Positions 46,471 through 59,918 of a DNA stretch of 64,000 nucleotides are shown here, in pieces; position 1 is the stretch's first letter; every line of letters begins with the position of its first letter. The stretch comes from Eudromia elegans (taxonomy: Eukaryota > Chordata > Aves > Tinamiformes > Tinamidae): contig PTEX01000235.1 in NCBI GenBank assembly GCA_003342815.1, positions 1,062,891 through 1,126,890 on the forward strand, read 5' to 3'. The notes under the pieces are model-generated. The model made no database searches. It had not been told where the DNA came from and saw only the letters and a program-made list of their open reading frames with translations. The position numbers were made by a program, and so were the translations under genes.

Positions 46471-49253
46471 CACCTTTGAAATAAATCCTATTGTTTTATT
46501 TTGTAATGCTAAAATCACTATTTATGGGAAATAGTGCATAAGTCATAGTCCCAGGAACAGCCATAATTAACATAGGGAGTTAAGTCCCTGTGGGTTAAAA
46601 TTTTATCTCTACTAACATGATTAAATCATGGTTTAGATACGCAATGTTTAAACCAAGTATCAGTTGAACCATGTTGAAACTGTACATGTATCCGTCCTCT
46701 TCCTGAGAACACATGAGAGAACTTGAGTTAACTTGTCTCTCCAATATTAAACTACTTTAAATTAGTTAAGAGCATCTGCAGGGTAATATTTTCTGTGCTT
46801 GGTTGCTTAGTTGGTTACTTCAGTAAACAGAACAAAGAAAGCTTATACGAAAAAATATACATTTGTTTTTATTGCAATACTCAGCAATAAGGAGATATAT
46901 TATTGCATAGACCTCCCAGAATTCATCATGGATTTGGGTTAATATTTATTCTGATGAAAGTGTTTCATTTGCAAAACATGTTTAAAAACAAAATACCTCA
47001 TCCAATTTTACAAATAGTATATTTGTAATAACAGTCGGAACAACAAATGATAAGAACAAAATTGGTGGGGATGACCTAGGAAGAGCCAGTGCAATTACTG
47101 CATGCATTTTTGTTTTTCATTAGCAAGATTTCCAGGTCATTTATCTGGATTATCCATCTGTTTTCCCACCAATAAAGATTTTTAACCTCAGTAGAAATCC
47201 AAAAACTCTTAACACTTACATTTTAATTTTATGGTCCCAATGTTTTTATTAGAATCAGAGATCTTCTATACAGATAATTCCCTTTAGTACCTTAAATTAT
47301 GCCAACCATTCTTCAGTCGTAATTTGGGGTAATTTTTTTTTTTAAGACTTTAACCTTCCTAGAAGCATGAGACATTATCTTTAATCAAAGCAAATGAAGA
47401 AGCTTTAGAATGTCTCAGACTACCCAGTTGGCTCTGCTAGATATTATTGCTTTTTGAGATGCATCCTTTTTAAATCCAAATGAAGAGATACAGGATCCAT
47501 TTTCAATTTTGACTCTAATACAAGCACGTTAGCAGCCTGAAGCAATATCCCATAAACTCACATCAGAGCTGTATTTAGGCAAAGAAATTCCTAGCTGCTC
47601 GAAAGCTCTCTGATGGAAAGTATATTTCCATTTGGAGTCTTATTCTGTCTTCCAACTTAAAGTGACTTTCTCTGATGGCCAAGTTAGAAAACAGTAGCAA
47701 CTTTAAGATAGTAAAGCTGTCCTGAATTGGATTGTCATCAGCTGAACTGGTTAGCAATCAGTCCTGCATGCTTAGGTGATAGCTAGCCTTGAGACCATCT
47801 CATGCTTGAAGGCAGCATGATAAGCTGGGGCAGCCCAAATCACAAATAAGTATGCTTAAAAAAAGACAAACAGAAAGAAATGTCCCAAGTAACTAGGATG
47901 AAATTAACCTTTCTTAATGCTTTTCCTGGTTTTCTAATATGATTGATATTCTCCTTGGAAGTTTCACAAAACTTTTTTTATGATTTTTTTTTCAGTCATA
48001 GTGTTTCTGGTCAGTCTCTGAGTGTTTTCTGTCTTTCAGCTTTGGTGCTGAAGACTTTATAGAGAGAGTCTTGACTGGGTCTAAGCCCAGAACACAGTCA
48101 GAGTGTCCTAGGATATTTTTGGACCAAAACAGTTGAAAATAAACAAAAAAACCTCCACAGTTCCTGACCTTTTCCACATGCTGAGCTACAGCTCAAGGAT
48201 TCTGCAGGTGTTTATTCAGTAGAAATTTGCAGACAACTTCTAAGTTGAAGAGCAAACTTAGAAGGACAGAACTGAATTTCTAAGTGACCTGGTGAGTTTA
48301 AGGCAGCAGAGACTGCAAGTTGCTAAGTAAAATTTCTAATAAAAAATATAGCTTCCAATACGAATGGCACTGAAGTAACAACATTTTATTTTTGATTTTA
48401 GAAATATGTGGGTTTTAATCATCAAAAAGGAATAGTGACATTTTCCTCCTTAGTAAAAGCTTGTCATGTAAATGAGAGCTCATTTATGAATTTTCATATT
48501 AAAAAAAATATTTCATTCAGAATAAACAGATCCATTTTCGGTGGGTTTTTTTCATTTGTTTATTTGTTTGCTTTTGGTATGTTTATGATTAACCAAAAAC
48601 AAAACCAAATGAGCTTCTAAAGAACTCCTCCCCTCATTTAAAAACAATAAAACTGTCTTTCAGACATGCATAAAAATATTAAATCAAAAATCAAATCTAA
48701 TTAGCAGTGAGTTAAATTTTGTTATTCTGATCCAGATTTATGTAATCTAAGTTTAAAATTTACATGGGTATTTGTTTAAAGAAAACAAAATTTCATGATA
48801 TCTGTTAGATTTCTGGTCAAAAGCAGGTATAGCATTTTGAACTGTGCCTTTGATAGCAACATTTGTGTTTGGAAGTGATAATTTACATGAATAGCTTTAA
48901 AAGTTGACTCTTGTCCTTAATACCTTTATAATTTTGAGATTTCTAGAGAGTTGTGTCAGATTTAGAGGCTTGTTTTGGCCATTTTTTCTAATATCAATTC
49001 ATATGCACAAGGGATTTCTTTCCCTATGGACCTGTAAATAAACAGAATTCAATACACAGAGCAAATTCCTGAGAAAGTTAGAAAAAAGGCAATTACAGTG
49101 ACAAGAGTCTCAGATTTTCATTTTTCTCTGTATTTTGCATAAATAAAGTCCTTCTAATATTGTTGCCTGTATCAAAGTGTGAGTTCAAAAAATTTAGAAC
49201 TTTTAAAAAAAGTATTATGCCACATAGATTTAGTTCTCAGTCAAAATGCTGAG
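46471..49253. other. AT-rich non-coding sequence
   Basis: No gene or mobile element recognised. Open frames such as 47575-47757 and 48408-48620 are short and without domains. Confidence 0.55.
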
Positions 49254-49620
49254 ATCACAGAATCACAGAAGGATTTATCTTGGAAAGGACCTCTGGAGAG
49301 CATCTAGTCCAACCTGCTGAAGCAGGATCAAGCAGGATCAAGCAGGATGTACTCTAAAGCACATTTCTGAGGATTGTGTCCAGATCATATTTGAATATCT
49401 CCAAGGAAGGAGACTCCACAAGCTCTCTGGACAACCTGTTCCAGTGCTGTGCCTTCCCTCAAAAAAATAATTTTCTCCTCATGTTCAGGGACAACTCTTT
49501 CTGGGTTTCATTTTGTGGCTGTTGCCTCTTGTCCTATCACTGGCCACCACAAAAAAGAGTCTGGCCCCATCCTCTTTACATCCTCCCTTCAAATGTGTGT
49601 ATACACTTATAAAATGCCTT
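49254..49620 (-). mobile_element. CR1: Old CR1 3' fragment
   Basis: A diverged CR1 3' end on the minus strand. It begins with ATCACAGAATCACAGAA (decayed octamers), the 'CATCTAGTCCAACCTGCTGA' block, then coding remnants matching the 'LEIFK' / 'RLPREVVE' region and 'SDRTRGN' region up to about 49620. It carries a threefold repeat of a 10-bp unit (AGCAGGATCA) at 49319-49346 that other copies here do not have. Confidence 0.88.
49319..49346. repeat. 10-bp unit in three tandem copies within CR1
   Basis: AGCAGGATCA, AGCAGGATCA, AGCAGGATG in a row, seen directly; probably local slippage or duplication after insertion. Confidence 0.85.
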
Positions 49621-50459
49621 CTTAAAGAGAAATCTTGAGTATCTTGAGTTATACAGAAATAGCTAAATCCAACAATTTGCCTAGGTCTGTTTAACTGAAG
49701 TATTCAGGATTGTGAAAGTGATCCCACGCTTAAGGCAGGCAAGTCTTTGAGATGCTGGAGTTGTACCCACAACTGCAGTTTCATGCTTACACTATTTTGT
49801 CCAACTCAAATAGAAACATTTGTGAATGTATTTTTCATGTATAATTTATCCCAGATTGTAATTTTTATTGCTGCAACTTGTTCATGGAGATCACATGGAT
49901 GTTGTCCAAATCAGTGCTTTTATCTAAAGACATTTCTGAATTCTTCCAATCTGTGAAAAATTAAATCAATATAAGTTTCCTATATTTTAGGATTATTATT
50001 CTCTAGAACAATAAAATACACATATTTTATTCTTTTTCTGTATTTGGCATTCACTGGAATTTAAAAGAAGTAGGTTCAAACATACCCAAAGAGATTAACA
50101 TAACACTGAGAGGCTTGCCAGGTTCATTTTATTGTTTGCATTACAGTAGGACTTAAAGGCTCTATTGGCAAACTCTGTACAAATAAACTAATCTGCATGA
50201 GGGCATCAGAACAGGCACACAGTCATTGCTGCCATTTCCTTGTTAGCATGGTTTTTGGCATGGTTTTCACTGGGGGCAACCAGCCCTGAGTACAGTTAAG
50301 GGATTAGCACTGAACTACTCAATCCCAAGGCACTCTGATTTGAAGGATAAGAGATTTAGTCATAAAGAAGTGAGCTGTGCCATGCTGCTTGGTAGAGTGG
50401 TCCCTGCCTGGCTTGTTTTAGTTAATATAAAAGTAATTACTGTGGACTTGTAGCTTACC

Positions 50460-50495
50460 AAAAAAAAAAANAAAAAAAAAAAAAAAAAAAAAAAA
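50460..50495. repeat. A homopolymer with one unresolved base
   Basis: About 36 A with an N at 50471. The N probably marks sequencing uncertainty in the run. Confidence 0.85.
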
Positions 50496-50806
50496 GTCTA
50501 AATGATAGTTCCAATATAAAGAGCAATAAAGAGCAATAAAAGGTATTTCAGAAAATATCACTGGAATTCATGCCAATACGTAGGCTGCCTTTATTTGCCT
50601 ATACCTGTTATAGAATGATGACAATTCTACTGTTAATAATGAGTCTTCAGCATAAATAGGAAAGTTACTTGTACTTTTATCTTCAGGTTCCAGATTTGCA
50701 TTCCATAATTGATCCAAGGAGGAGTACTATTACATTGTATTTATTCCCTCTTCTTTTTTTTTTTCTTTATTTCCCCTTCTTCACATGTGCTTTATGAAAT
50801 ATTGAC

Positions 50807-50869
50807 AAGGAAGGAAGGAAGGAAGGAAAGAAGGAAAGAGGAGAGAAGTAAGGAAGGAAATAAGGAAGG
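50807..50869. repeat. (GGAA)n purine-rich tract
   Basis: Imperfect GGAA/GAAA repeats; almost only purines on the plus strand. Confidence 0.9.
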
Positions 50870-51418
50870 TCCGCCTGGCCTGATGAAATAATGAAGAGGA
50901 GGAGGTAGAAAAGGCAAGGGAGAATTAACAAGATACTAGAAGAAAAGCCAAACATAGAAATGTGTCTGGGGATAGGAGAATCTATTAATATGCTTTTGCT
51001 TATTTTCACAAAATATCTAATAATTTCTTTTTCTTTTCTTTGTTTTTCTTTTTTTTTTCTGGATATGTGAACAGATCTCTACTGTAAGTCATTCTGCCCA
51101 CCTGTCCTGCGGGATGTCTGTTTGATTGAGGAGGGAAATGGAATGGGAACTTATATCTGCCAGACTGTGTGCAACAGTGCAGACACAGTCCCTTAAAAGA
51201 GAACCTGGAGATTTATATAGGTTATACTTTGAAATTTGCTGAAAAAGACTATTTTAAAAATACAGATGCTCTGAATTCCCCTGTTGCCCTGATTATTTAA
51301 GATGTCCAGCCAACAGTTGTTCTACTATAGTTTATACTTATGTTCCACCTCTAACTCTTCTAAGTAACAAATATTCCCTCCTACCTTTCCACCTGAATGT
51401 GAAGTCTCTTGGGGAAAT

Positions 51419-51560
51419 GTAAAAGAAGAAAATGAAAATGAGAACAATAATGAAAAAGAAAATGAACCCGAAAAGGCAAAAGAAATAAAAAGGAAAGTAA
51501 AAGAAATAAAAAGGAATGTAAAAGAAAAAAAGGAAGGAAAAGGAAGGAAAAGAAAGAAAT
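51419..51560. repeat. A/G-rich low-complexity tract
   Basis: About 140 bp rich in AAAAG, AAATG and GGAA units. It contains an imperfect tandem of AAAAGAAATAAAAAGGAA-like units around 51478-51520. Confidence 0.8.
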
Positions 51561-54500
51561 ATCCACCAAACTCAATGCTTTCTTTTTTATTTTTCCTGTT
51601 ATTCTCCAGTGCCCCAGTCACTGGTCTTTTTCTTGGCCTTTCCCTCTTCCATCTTGAGTGATTTTTGGCTTCTTTTCACTCACTGTCTCTGTGTATCCCC
51701 AGTGACGATATGATATTACTTTTTCCAGTTTTCTTTCTTTTCCTTCACTCCCATAATAACTAGTTTCCTATATTCACTTTTCCCTCAATATTATACCTTT
51801 CTTCTTGGTGCATATCCTTCCTCTGCCTTTATAGTCTGCTTTGTAATTCTGTCTACTCTTCTTCTGTATCTTCTCTTCCTTCAGTGCTGAAACCAGTAAT
51901 TCCCATTTAATAGGTCCTATCTTTTCTGATATTGAACAGAAATATATTTCTTTTCATTCTTTCAGGATATGTTTCAGGATACCACTCCTACTCCATGATA
52001 TTCTGTCCTTTGGTGAATGAAAGTGGATTAACATTTATTATGAGTAGGATGAGTATTGGAACTTTAGACATAACTTATGTTGTTATAGCTCGATTTCCAG
52101 TCACTTTCCCCTCAATATCTATTGCCTTTTTTTTGTTTGATTGGTATATTCTTCATATGGAGGAATCTGCATTTTACCATTAGCACATTTAAACAGAAAA
52201 AAAAAAAAAAAAAAAAGATCTGTGGGACAGCCTTGTGCACTTATGAGACCTGTTACGTAGAGCACACAGTGAGAAACACAAATCTTATAACATGACACAT
52301 TCACAGGAGGGACACACCAAATGATAAACAGATCTAAAGAGATTATAATCAGTCAGTGAAGTCCATAAACGAGCTCAGCTCTTAGCTGAGAAAAAACAGG
52401 TCATTGGTTGGTTAATAAATTTTTGGTTTATTCTGTGAGTGGCTAGGACTTGAAACAGACTCCAAAGTCTTGTTTTCTATATTTACTTTACCTGAGTTCA
52501 GAAAATATTTAGCTGCTTAGAAATTACAGCCCATGAATCAGAGAGAAACTGTGGTACAGTAACCCCACCTAAAGTTCAGTCCCTATTGACTATACAGACT
52601 CTTCAGGGAGTCAAATACTGAAGTTAGCTTTTGGAAACAGAATCTCTTGGTTAAGCAATATGTACTTTCTGAAAGATGTATCCAGAGCAATTATACCTCA
52701 GATAGCTATCTGTAACTTGGAGAGAAAATAGGTACCTCAAAAACATGCTGGCGCTCAGGAGTGTAATTTGAACAGAAAGGAAATAAATTTTCTTCACTCA
52801 TGGCAAAATGTAGGTCTGATTATGCATCTTAGAAGGCAGCACTTAAAATGGACTTGTTTTTTAATAAGAAGGGAAACTTTTTATTTACTAAATCTAATCT
52901 ACGGTAGTTATAAGATAGTGGCCAGATTGTACACAATTGATTTTTTTATTTCTTTAGATTAAGTACTTTTTATACTGTAAGAGATATATATATATATTTT
53001 TCCCCGGCATTCCAGTTACTGAACATCTTAAAGACAAGAAATTAGTACAAGGTCTTGCAGAAATAATATAATCCTGTAAGAATATCAGACATATTTTGAC
53101 TTTTCAGTCAGAATCTTGTAGCAGTGTGTGATTGACTAGCAAATATTAGTCTTCTACCTGTGTTAATGATGTTAAACTTCAGACAGCAGACAGAACTTTC
53201 AGATTTATAAATATATTGGCAGATAACTTGTCTACATTTGGAACAGAGAACACAAGAAAAGAACATGAATTAAGCATGAATTAAGAATTAAGCTCCTTCT
53301 GTGTGTCTTTATTTTGTTAAGTCCTTACGTTTACTGCCTGTTTTGTATTTGAATATCTAGTAGTAGATTTGTCTTTGCAGACTTTCAGCTTAATAAGAAT
53401 GTCAAGTCTTATGTCAAATTCTTCTGGGACTGCATAAAAGTAAAACTCAAGTAGTTCTTGCAAAAGCAAAAGAGAGAAATGAAGCAAGTTCTCTTCAGTG
53501 AGAACTTCCTTCAGTATCAGATACAACACAAAAATCATCACAGTTTTGTGTTTTATTAATACACTGACCTACCTCCTAATGTATAGTTTTGTCTTTGATG
53601 ATTATTAGCTCATTAGTTTTCTTCTAGATTTTTTTTCATGCAATTCTTTTGCATAAACATTTATCCTTGAATTCACAGGCTGCTGTTTTGTGCTGTATAA
53701 ATGTTTTAAATTGAATTCAGTATCCCTCATTTTATAATTCAATAAAAAGACTTTTAGTTATCAGACTCATCTAAGAGTAGGACAACTTTTATTTTCATTT
53801 AGCAAAGATGCTTTGATTTTCTCTCCCTGCCCCAGATTAACTGGACAACTGTAATTTATTGATAAACACAAGGATAAGTATGAAATACACAAATGTTATA
53901 GGTTAAAAAAGAAAAGAAGTCAGTTTGGCTCCCTGTCGGGCAACTCATCAACCTCTGCAGCAATATACTTTTACTCATATCTCAACTAAAACAACAATAG
54001 TCAACACAATGAATTTTTATCACACTTTATGTCTTTCTACACATCACTTAATGTTGCTGTCTGCTGTTGCTTTTAGAGATTTCCCTTGTTAATAATGTTT
54101 TTGTGTTGCTACCAGGTCTAATTTGGCTTTCAGCTAAGTCTTTGAATTTTTTATAATAAAGTAATTTACAGATGATAGTAGATAAATTAGCACTGCAAAT
54201 GCAGCTAAATTGCATAATCACACAGATTGATTTTGTGTTAGCTTTTGAGATGTATAGATACCTTGTGGCATCTCTGTCAAAGAAAGGCAATGGAAGGTAA
54301 ACTCTTTCAATTTCTTTGGAAAAGGAGAAAAACATGTCAAAGTACAAGAGGAAAAATACAACTGTTTGACTAAAATCCAGTTGGTTTATAAATGTACACT
54401 ATGCAGACAGAATTCAATATTGGCATTAACTGTATCCCACACTTGGATTACATCACAAGATATTATTTGCTGCTTAGATGTAGAGCAAAGAGGGGAGTTG

Positions 54501-57500
54501 GTTTATTTCCTTGATTGAGCAATGCATAAGTGATCTGGATATATTTTACAAAAATTCAGTAATGCTCACTGTAAGCCATTGTCACTTACTCACATGCACT
54601 GATAATTGGTCTTTGAGCTTACAGTTTTAAAGTTTTCCTTCCAAAAGAAAATTTCTTAGTTCTTCATCAAAGGCAGGTAAATCACAACCTCGTACAGAAC
54701 ACATAACAACAAAGAAGATAAAAAAGCAGGATAAAGAAAGTGAAGCAAATATTTCAAGGCAAATATAAAGAGCTGATCAAGAAAAATAAAAAAGAACAAA
54801 TCCAAAATAGGTAGCATGTTAGAATACATCTTCAAAAATAGTAAATAGGCAGTCAAATGAGGCATGGCATGGAATGTGGAGGATTTGTCTATGCACTGTA
54901 GCTTACAGAGTTATGTTCTTTCCATTTTCCTGAAATTATGGCATAGAGATTTTTCTAAGTGCAAATATTATCTTAATTTAACATTTCAACTGTTAGCAAA
55001 TAATTTCATTATATCAAATATTTATTTTGCTTGAGTTTATTATTTTAAAATTGCCTTCATTTCATGGTCTTATTTTTAGTTCATTCTAATAATCATGGAG
55101 CAGGGATTTAATTAATAAGAAATAAAAATCCAGTGTCAACATGCATACTTAGTAATACTACTATGGATATTTCCAACACTATACTTTGTGTAAAATGTTT
55201 TGACAAGTTTTAATAAAAAAACCCCACAGTGAAGAAAAAAAAAAAAAACAACATGACATTTATGTTTCATACATTCTCATATCAAACGTACTGATGAATC
55301 CTATAGGAATGTTCCTATAACATACTGAGAAATAACTTAGGTATAACTAAAACTACAGGCCAAAAGGAACTTGTTCTGCTTTTCTGTGCTATGTGGAAGT
55401 TAGTTCAAAAAATAGAATTCTGAAATCTTTACATTCCATGTCCAAAATATAGTTTTTTTTTTTTTTAAAAAAAATAAAGTTTATCTACTCCTGTTTAAGA
55501 AGAAGTGCAAACATATAAAACACTCTGGAGACATGATCTAGGTGAATCACTCCTGATTTTCATGTCTGAATAAGGCATGGATGCATCCATGTTCTGACTT
55601 ACTGCCTGATGCTTGTTTTGAGATTTTGCTAGATTTTTTACAGCATGTTTAAAAGAAATCTGTGTGAGCTAGAACCTTTGCTGAGCAGTCTTTGGCACAT
55701 GGATCAAAGGACGCTTAATATACAGGAGAACAAATTGTAATTTGTATGAAAGTTTGAAAGGCTTGAAAACATTTGAATAAAAGTTGAGAAGTCATATTCC
55801 TGTCAGCCAAAAGGAGACTCATTATTTGAAAATAAATATCATATTTTTTTAATATATATATACTTTTTTTATATATTGTAGGATTAAGTAAGTACAGAGT
55901 AGGGGAAAGCACCTAACCTTGCTAAAACACTTACAAATCCACATCAGATTGATGTTGTGCTGTAAGGAAATATTAATACAGAGAAAGCTGAACACAGCTT
56001 AAAAAAGAGAAGAAACCATCAGGTATCCTGTTTTTGAAATTAAAAATGGAAGGAAAGGAAAAATCTCCTCTTGGTTTAAATCCTTGTTGTTTCCGTATAA
56101 TATTTGTGCAAACGTAGAATCTCTTAAAAATGAAGAAAATGAAAGGGGAACAGAAATGAAGTTAGAGTGTAATAGCCAGAAGTTACATCAACAAGAAGAA
56201 TTCAGACTTTGAACAGCTGATGAAAAATGTTCTTGAAAGAGGGAATGAAAATAAATATTTCTGAAGCAGCGAAGAATCATCTCAGCTGGATTTGGATACC
56301 TAGGAGTTAACCATCCAGGGCTAAACTTCCTCTTTTGTAAGTGCAGATAGCCAGGCATCCTCCAGAGAACTAATTACTCCTTACTAGTTTTCTTAGGCTG
56401 GCATGAACTACCTTCCAGAGAGGCCTCTCTTCACTGAATGTACAAGGAGTCTGGATAGCTAAACTTGGGTAAGTAGAATCCCATGTTTAATGTTAGATTG
56501 TCCCTGCACTTTTTATACCTTGCAAAGCAAGAACATCATACAAGCACGATGTATCTCGCTTGTGCTGTAGGAAACGGAAATTCCTATCCCTGTCACTGTC
56601 AGCATATTCTTTTGCTTTTATATCCAACTAAGAAGTGAGTTCATAGACTAAATGAGGAAACAAGACTCCAAAATGAGAAGCCAACAAAAAGATGTTAAGA
56701 TATTTTGAAAAGTAGCTCTTCTTAGAAATACTGCATTTCAGACGATAAAGAAGGTTTCTGTAATTCATTCAACAGTTTGAAGATGTACAGGAAAACAAAA
56801 TTATAGAGATTTGTTTATCATGACTCAGAACAACAATATTGCATATTGACACTCCTTTTGAGACTGAGTTTAATATAAAAAAACTCTTGGAAGCAAGTTA
56901 TGCTCTGCACTAATTAATTATTATTTGTTCTCTTGATATCTGCTCCACACTTTAAAAGATTCTTTACCAATGCTGACATAAAGACAAGATACTATAAAAC
57001 TCAAAATTTTGCCAGAACCTTAATTTTTTAAATGTTCAGCAAACACCCATCCATCAGTTGAAAGCAGCTCTTTCCTCTAGCCCATTCTTTGTGCTCTGTT
57101 AGTCTCTAAGTTCAATAACAGTTCACAGTGAGGAATATCCAGATAAATCAACAGCACCAATCCCCATTCAACCTAACATTTTCCTCGGAGGCATCTCATG
57201 TTAGAATTGACCAGGCTCAGCCTTGCTTACATGGTAAAATCTGATACTACCGCTACACAGGCATGATGAATGATGGCTGCTACAGCTCCAGAGTAGCACC
57301 ATAGTCTGGCTGCATCCCACACTTCCCCATCAGAGCAACCTGTGTATTCAAGATGCTTTCCTCTGGTAAAGTTGCAGTCCTTTTCTGGAAAAGGTGTGTT
57401 TAGTTGCACAATAGCTTTTCCAGTTTGATTTTAAAAAGACTGTTTTTACAGGCAAAAAGTAATCACTCTGTATAGCATGCCACTGAACAAGCAAATTTGC

Positions 57501-59245
57501 TACAAAAATAAGATTAATGGATGAAAGAGAAGTACATTGGACATCCAGAAGAAAGTAATGTGTTCGGATGAAGCAAAAAACATAAGAAAATAAAAAAATA
57601 AAAGAAAGGCAAATCTAGATTCCTCTTTAGTATATTAGAGTAAGGATTCATTTAATTTAAGTTTAGAAATAATTTCTCACCAGGCTTAGTATCTGGGGCT
57701 TCTTTCATAGTCAATGATGAAAAAAATAGTTACTTTTCTAGAATGATGTATTTAAAAAAAAAAAAAAAAAGTTTAGGATAATATCAGTTCCTTCCTAAAA
57801 GCATCTACATATCTTCATTACCTGTACAGACAAGTTTAAAGATCGAGACTAGCATCTCGCAGGGTTGACTTCATAGTATATAACCACTTTTAAAATGATA
57901 AAGCTTACTTTTTTTTACAGATACACACACAGAGAGATGTCAGCATGAATTTACTAAAAAATTGAGTAGGAGCAAATTTTACATTTCTATAATTGCAAAA
58001 AGGATTTCTAGGCCAATATTAAAACTACATATAATTGTTTTCTTGGTTTTTTTTTTCTCATATTAAGCAATGTGATAGCTTGTTTTACTAATTCTTACTC
58101 ATGCTTTAGATGATGAAAGGAAACAAATCTTGATTCAGCAGGATATAGTTTGGGTTCATCTTTCCACAAACACAGCTCATCAGATCCGTGGTCATTAGAA
58201 TGGACATTTCTAGAAAGTTACATTTTATCTGTATTTTTAGCATTTTGATAAATAGAAGAAAGTAAGTTTAACTTTAAAATGATAACCTACAGGGACATTT
58301 AGCTTCTGACAAGTGGGGTTTATGATAGATTTCAATATAGCTGATGTATCCTGACCTTCTTGAAATTACATGAACTTGCTGTTTTTAAAGTTGGAATTGT
58401 GCATAAGTTACTATTTATCACTAGCCTTTGTTTCAGTAGAGTTACTTAAATGACTGTATGAATAAATAACTTTCCTTATAGTTGGTAGTAAACATTCCAC
58501 CACCTCCTGCACACTATTGTATTGAATATTTAACATCTCACTTGTAGCAAGCTACAAACTGCTTAAATAAAAAAAAAAGCACATACTAAAAAAAGAATAG
58601 AGAAAAATAGATTAGTGTATGTAAATATTTTGTTTGTTTGTATCCCGTCCTTTGTACAGAATGTGTGACATTAGAGATACCTACTACTGTTATATAAAGG
58701 ATAGTTTTTAAAGCTCATTTCATGAAGAGTATGACATTTGAGAGAGAGACATTTTTATTTGTTTTGTTTTTGTTTTGTGGCAATAAACATGACTTGCCAG
58801 GCATGAAAGATGCTTTGATTATTTAATCCACATTGGGAAACATGCAACTAGTGAAGGAAAAGCCCATTCTTGTTTAGGATTTTATGAGACATCAAGAAAA
58901 GAACATAGAAAAACTTGAGCAGAAAGTTGGATATTATGAAAAGTACTTTGTGGAGAACATGAGTTGTTTTACCAAGAAGACAGAGAGGAGAGAAGAGACT
59001 ACATTGTTTTATCAGTGGCTTAGGGAATATGTAAAGAAAATAGAGATAAAGTCTTGGACGAGTCTGTTATTTCCGAATACTGGAAAAGTAACATTAGCAG
59101 TGTGAATTGTGGGATGAGGCCAGTGATGTTTTTATGAGACAGAGGATCCTTTAGAATACTGACCAACTCATCATCAAAGCCAGACTTTGATGTAAAATTT
59201 ACCAGATTAAGCTAAAACAAACACTAAAATAACAGGGTAGGAGAC

Positions 59246-59251
59246 ATTTAT
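59246..59251. repeat. Target duplication of LTR3 (ATTTAT)
   Basis: ATTTAT at 59246-59251 is repeated at 59913-59918, directly outside the ends of LTR3. Confidence 0.85.
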
Positions 59252-59912
59252 TGTCAGGAACTCGGCAGCTGCCAGATGGTCGCCGGCCCAACAACACCGG
59301 CCCCCTCTGGTGAGAGATGGCACGTGGCCGGAGGAGAGTCGGGGTGGGGTGGCGCTCCCGGGGCACCGAGCCGAGGACGAGTCGAGAGCAGGGGACACCC
59401 GCCAGCCAACCCAGCACCACACACACACACCACACACTGGGCCCAACACACGCACACAGAGTCTTACACACACAGGGGTTGGTGGCAGAAATGTCCAACT
59501 TTATTGTGGGGCAACCCGGAATATATAGAGAAGCCCAGCCACTCTGACATCTCTGATTGCTGATGACAGGCCACTCTGTAGCCCCTGATTGGTGGTGGCA
59601 GATCACCCGATTACTCAGCTAGCTCCGGCTGGAGGATTCAGGATCCTCACTGCCATTGGCCGCCCCCAACGGTAGGAGATCCTAAGGCCGCCGTTGGCCG
59701 GAGGCTCCTGGTCTGCCCAGCAACAGCTGGTCAGGCCCAGGAGCACTCCGGCCCCCACCTCTCTATGGTCATCAGAGTTTGGGATGATTGGCAGCTGGCT
59801 GCCCCATACATTCCTATAGCCCCAACTATAACACAACTATATACAGGCAGGACTTCTGCTTGATTTTCCCTGGGCATAAAAAAATAACCGGGAGGACTGT
59901 TGTCCTCCAACA
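59252..59912 (-). mobile_element. Solo LTR of an endogenous retrovirus (LTR3)
   Basis: A 661-bp element on the minus strand, from TGTTGGAGG (at 59912) to CCTGACA (at 59252), flanked by perfect 6-bp ATTTAT repeats. It has CCAAT boxes (plus-strand ATTGG at 59588-59592, 59655-59659 and 59788-59792), a TATA box (about 59521-59528) and AATAAA (59500-59505). It is the same family as LTR2, inserted independently in the other orientation about 13 kb away. Its U5 has a GT-rich stretch (plus strand CA-rich, about 59412-59473). No internal retroviral sequence is present, so it is a solo LTR. Open frames on both strands come from its base composition. Confidence 0.92.
59500..59792 (-). promoter_or_regulatory. 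LTR3 CCAAT boxes, TATA box and poly(A) signal
   Basis: Same order and close TATA-to-AATAAA spacing (about 15-23 bp) as in LTR2. The shared layout supports a common family. Confidence 0.6.
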
Positions 59913-59918
59913 ATTTAT
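59913..59918. repeat. Target duplication of LTR3 (ATTTAT)
   Basis: Matches 59246-59251 exactly. Confidence 0.85.

Larger units (their letters stand above)
49621..59245. other. AT-rich non-coding stretch with purine tracts
   Basis: No supported gene. It holds an A run with one N (50460-50495), a GGAA-type purine tract (50807-50869), a long A/G-rich stretch (about 51419-51560), an A run at about 52196-52216, TA-rich sequence at about 52984-52999 and 55849-55879, and A runs at about 55233-55248 and 57751-57769. Open frames in the purine tracts, such as those at 51325-51621, are low-complexity artefacts. Confidence 0.5.

Noticed and set aside
45817..46484. Many overlapping open frames on both strands, some over 140 codons
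   Set aside because: They lie within GC-rich solo LTR2, overlap in several frames on both strands and show no domain. Stop codons are simply rare at this base composition.
51325..51621. 98-codon minus-strand frame rich in Phe, Ser and Leu
   Set aside because: It is the translation of an A/G-rich low-complexity tract and looks like a false membrane protein.
59199..59606. Open frames of up to 135 codons around LTR3
   Set aside because: Same reason as for LTR2: they lie in a GC-rich solo LTR and are not coding.
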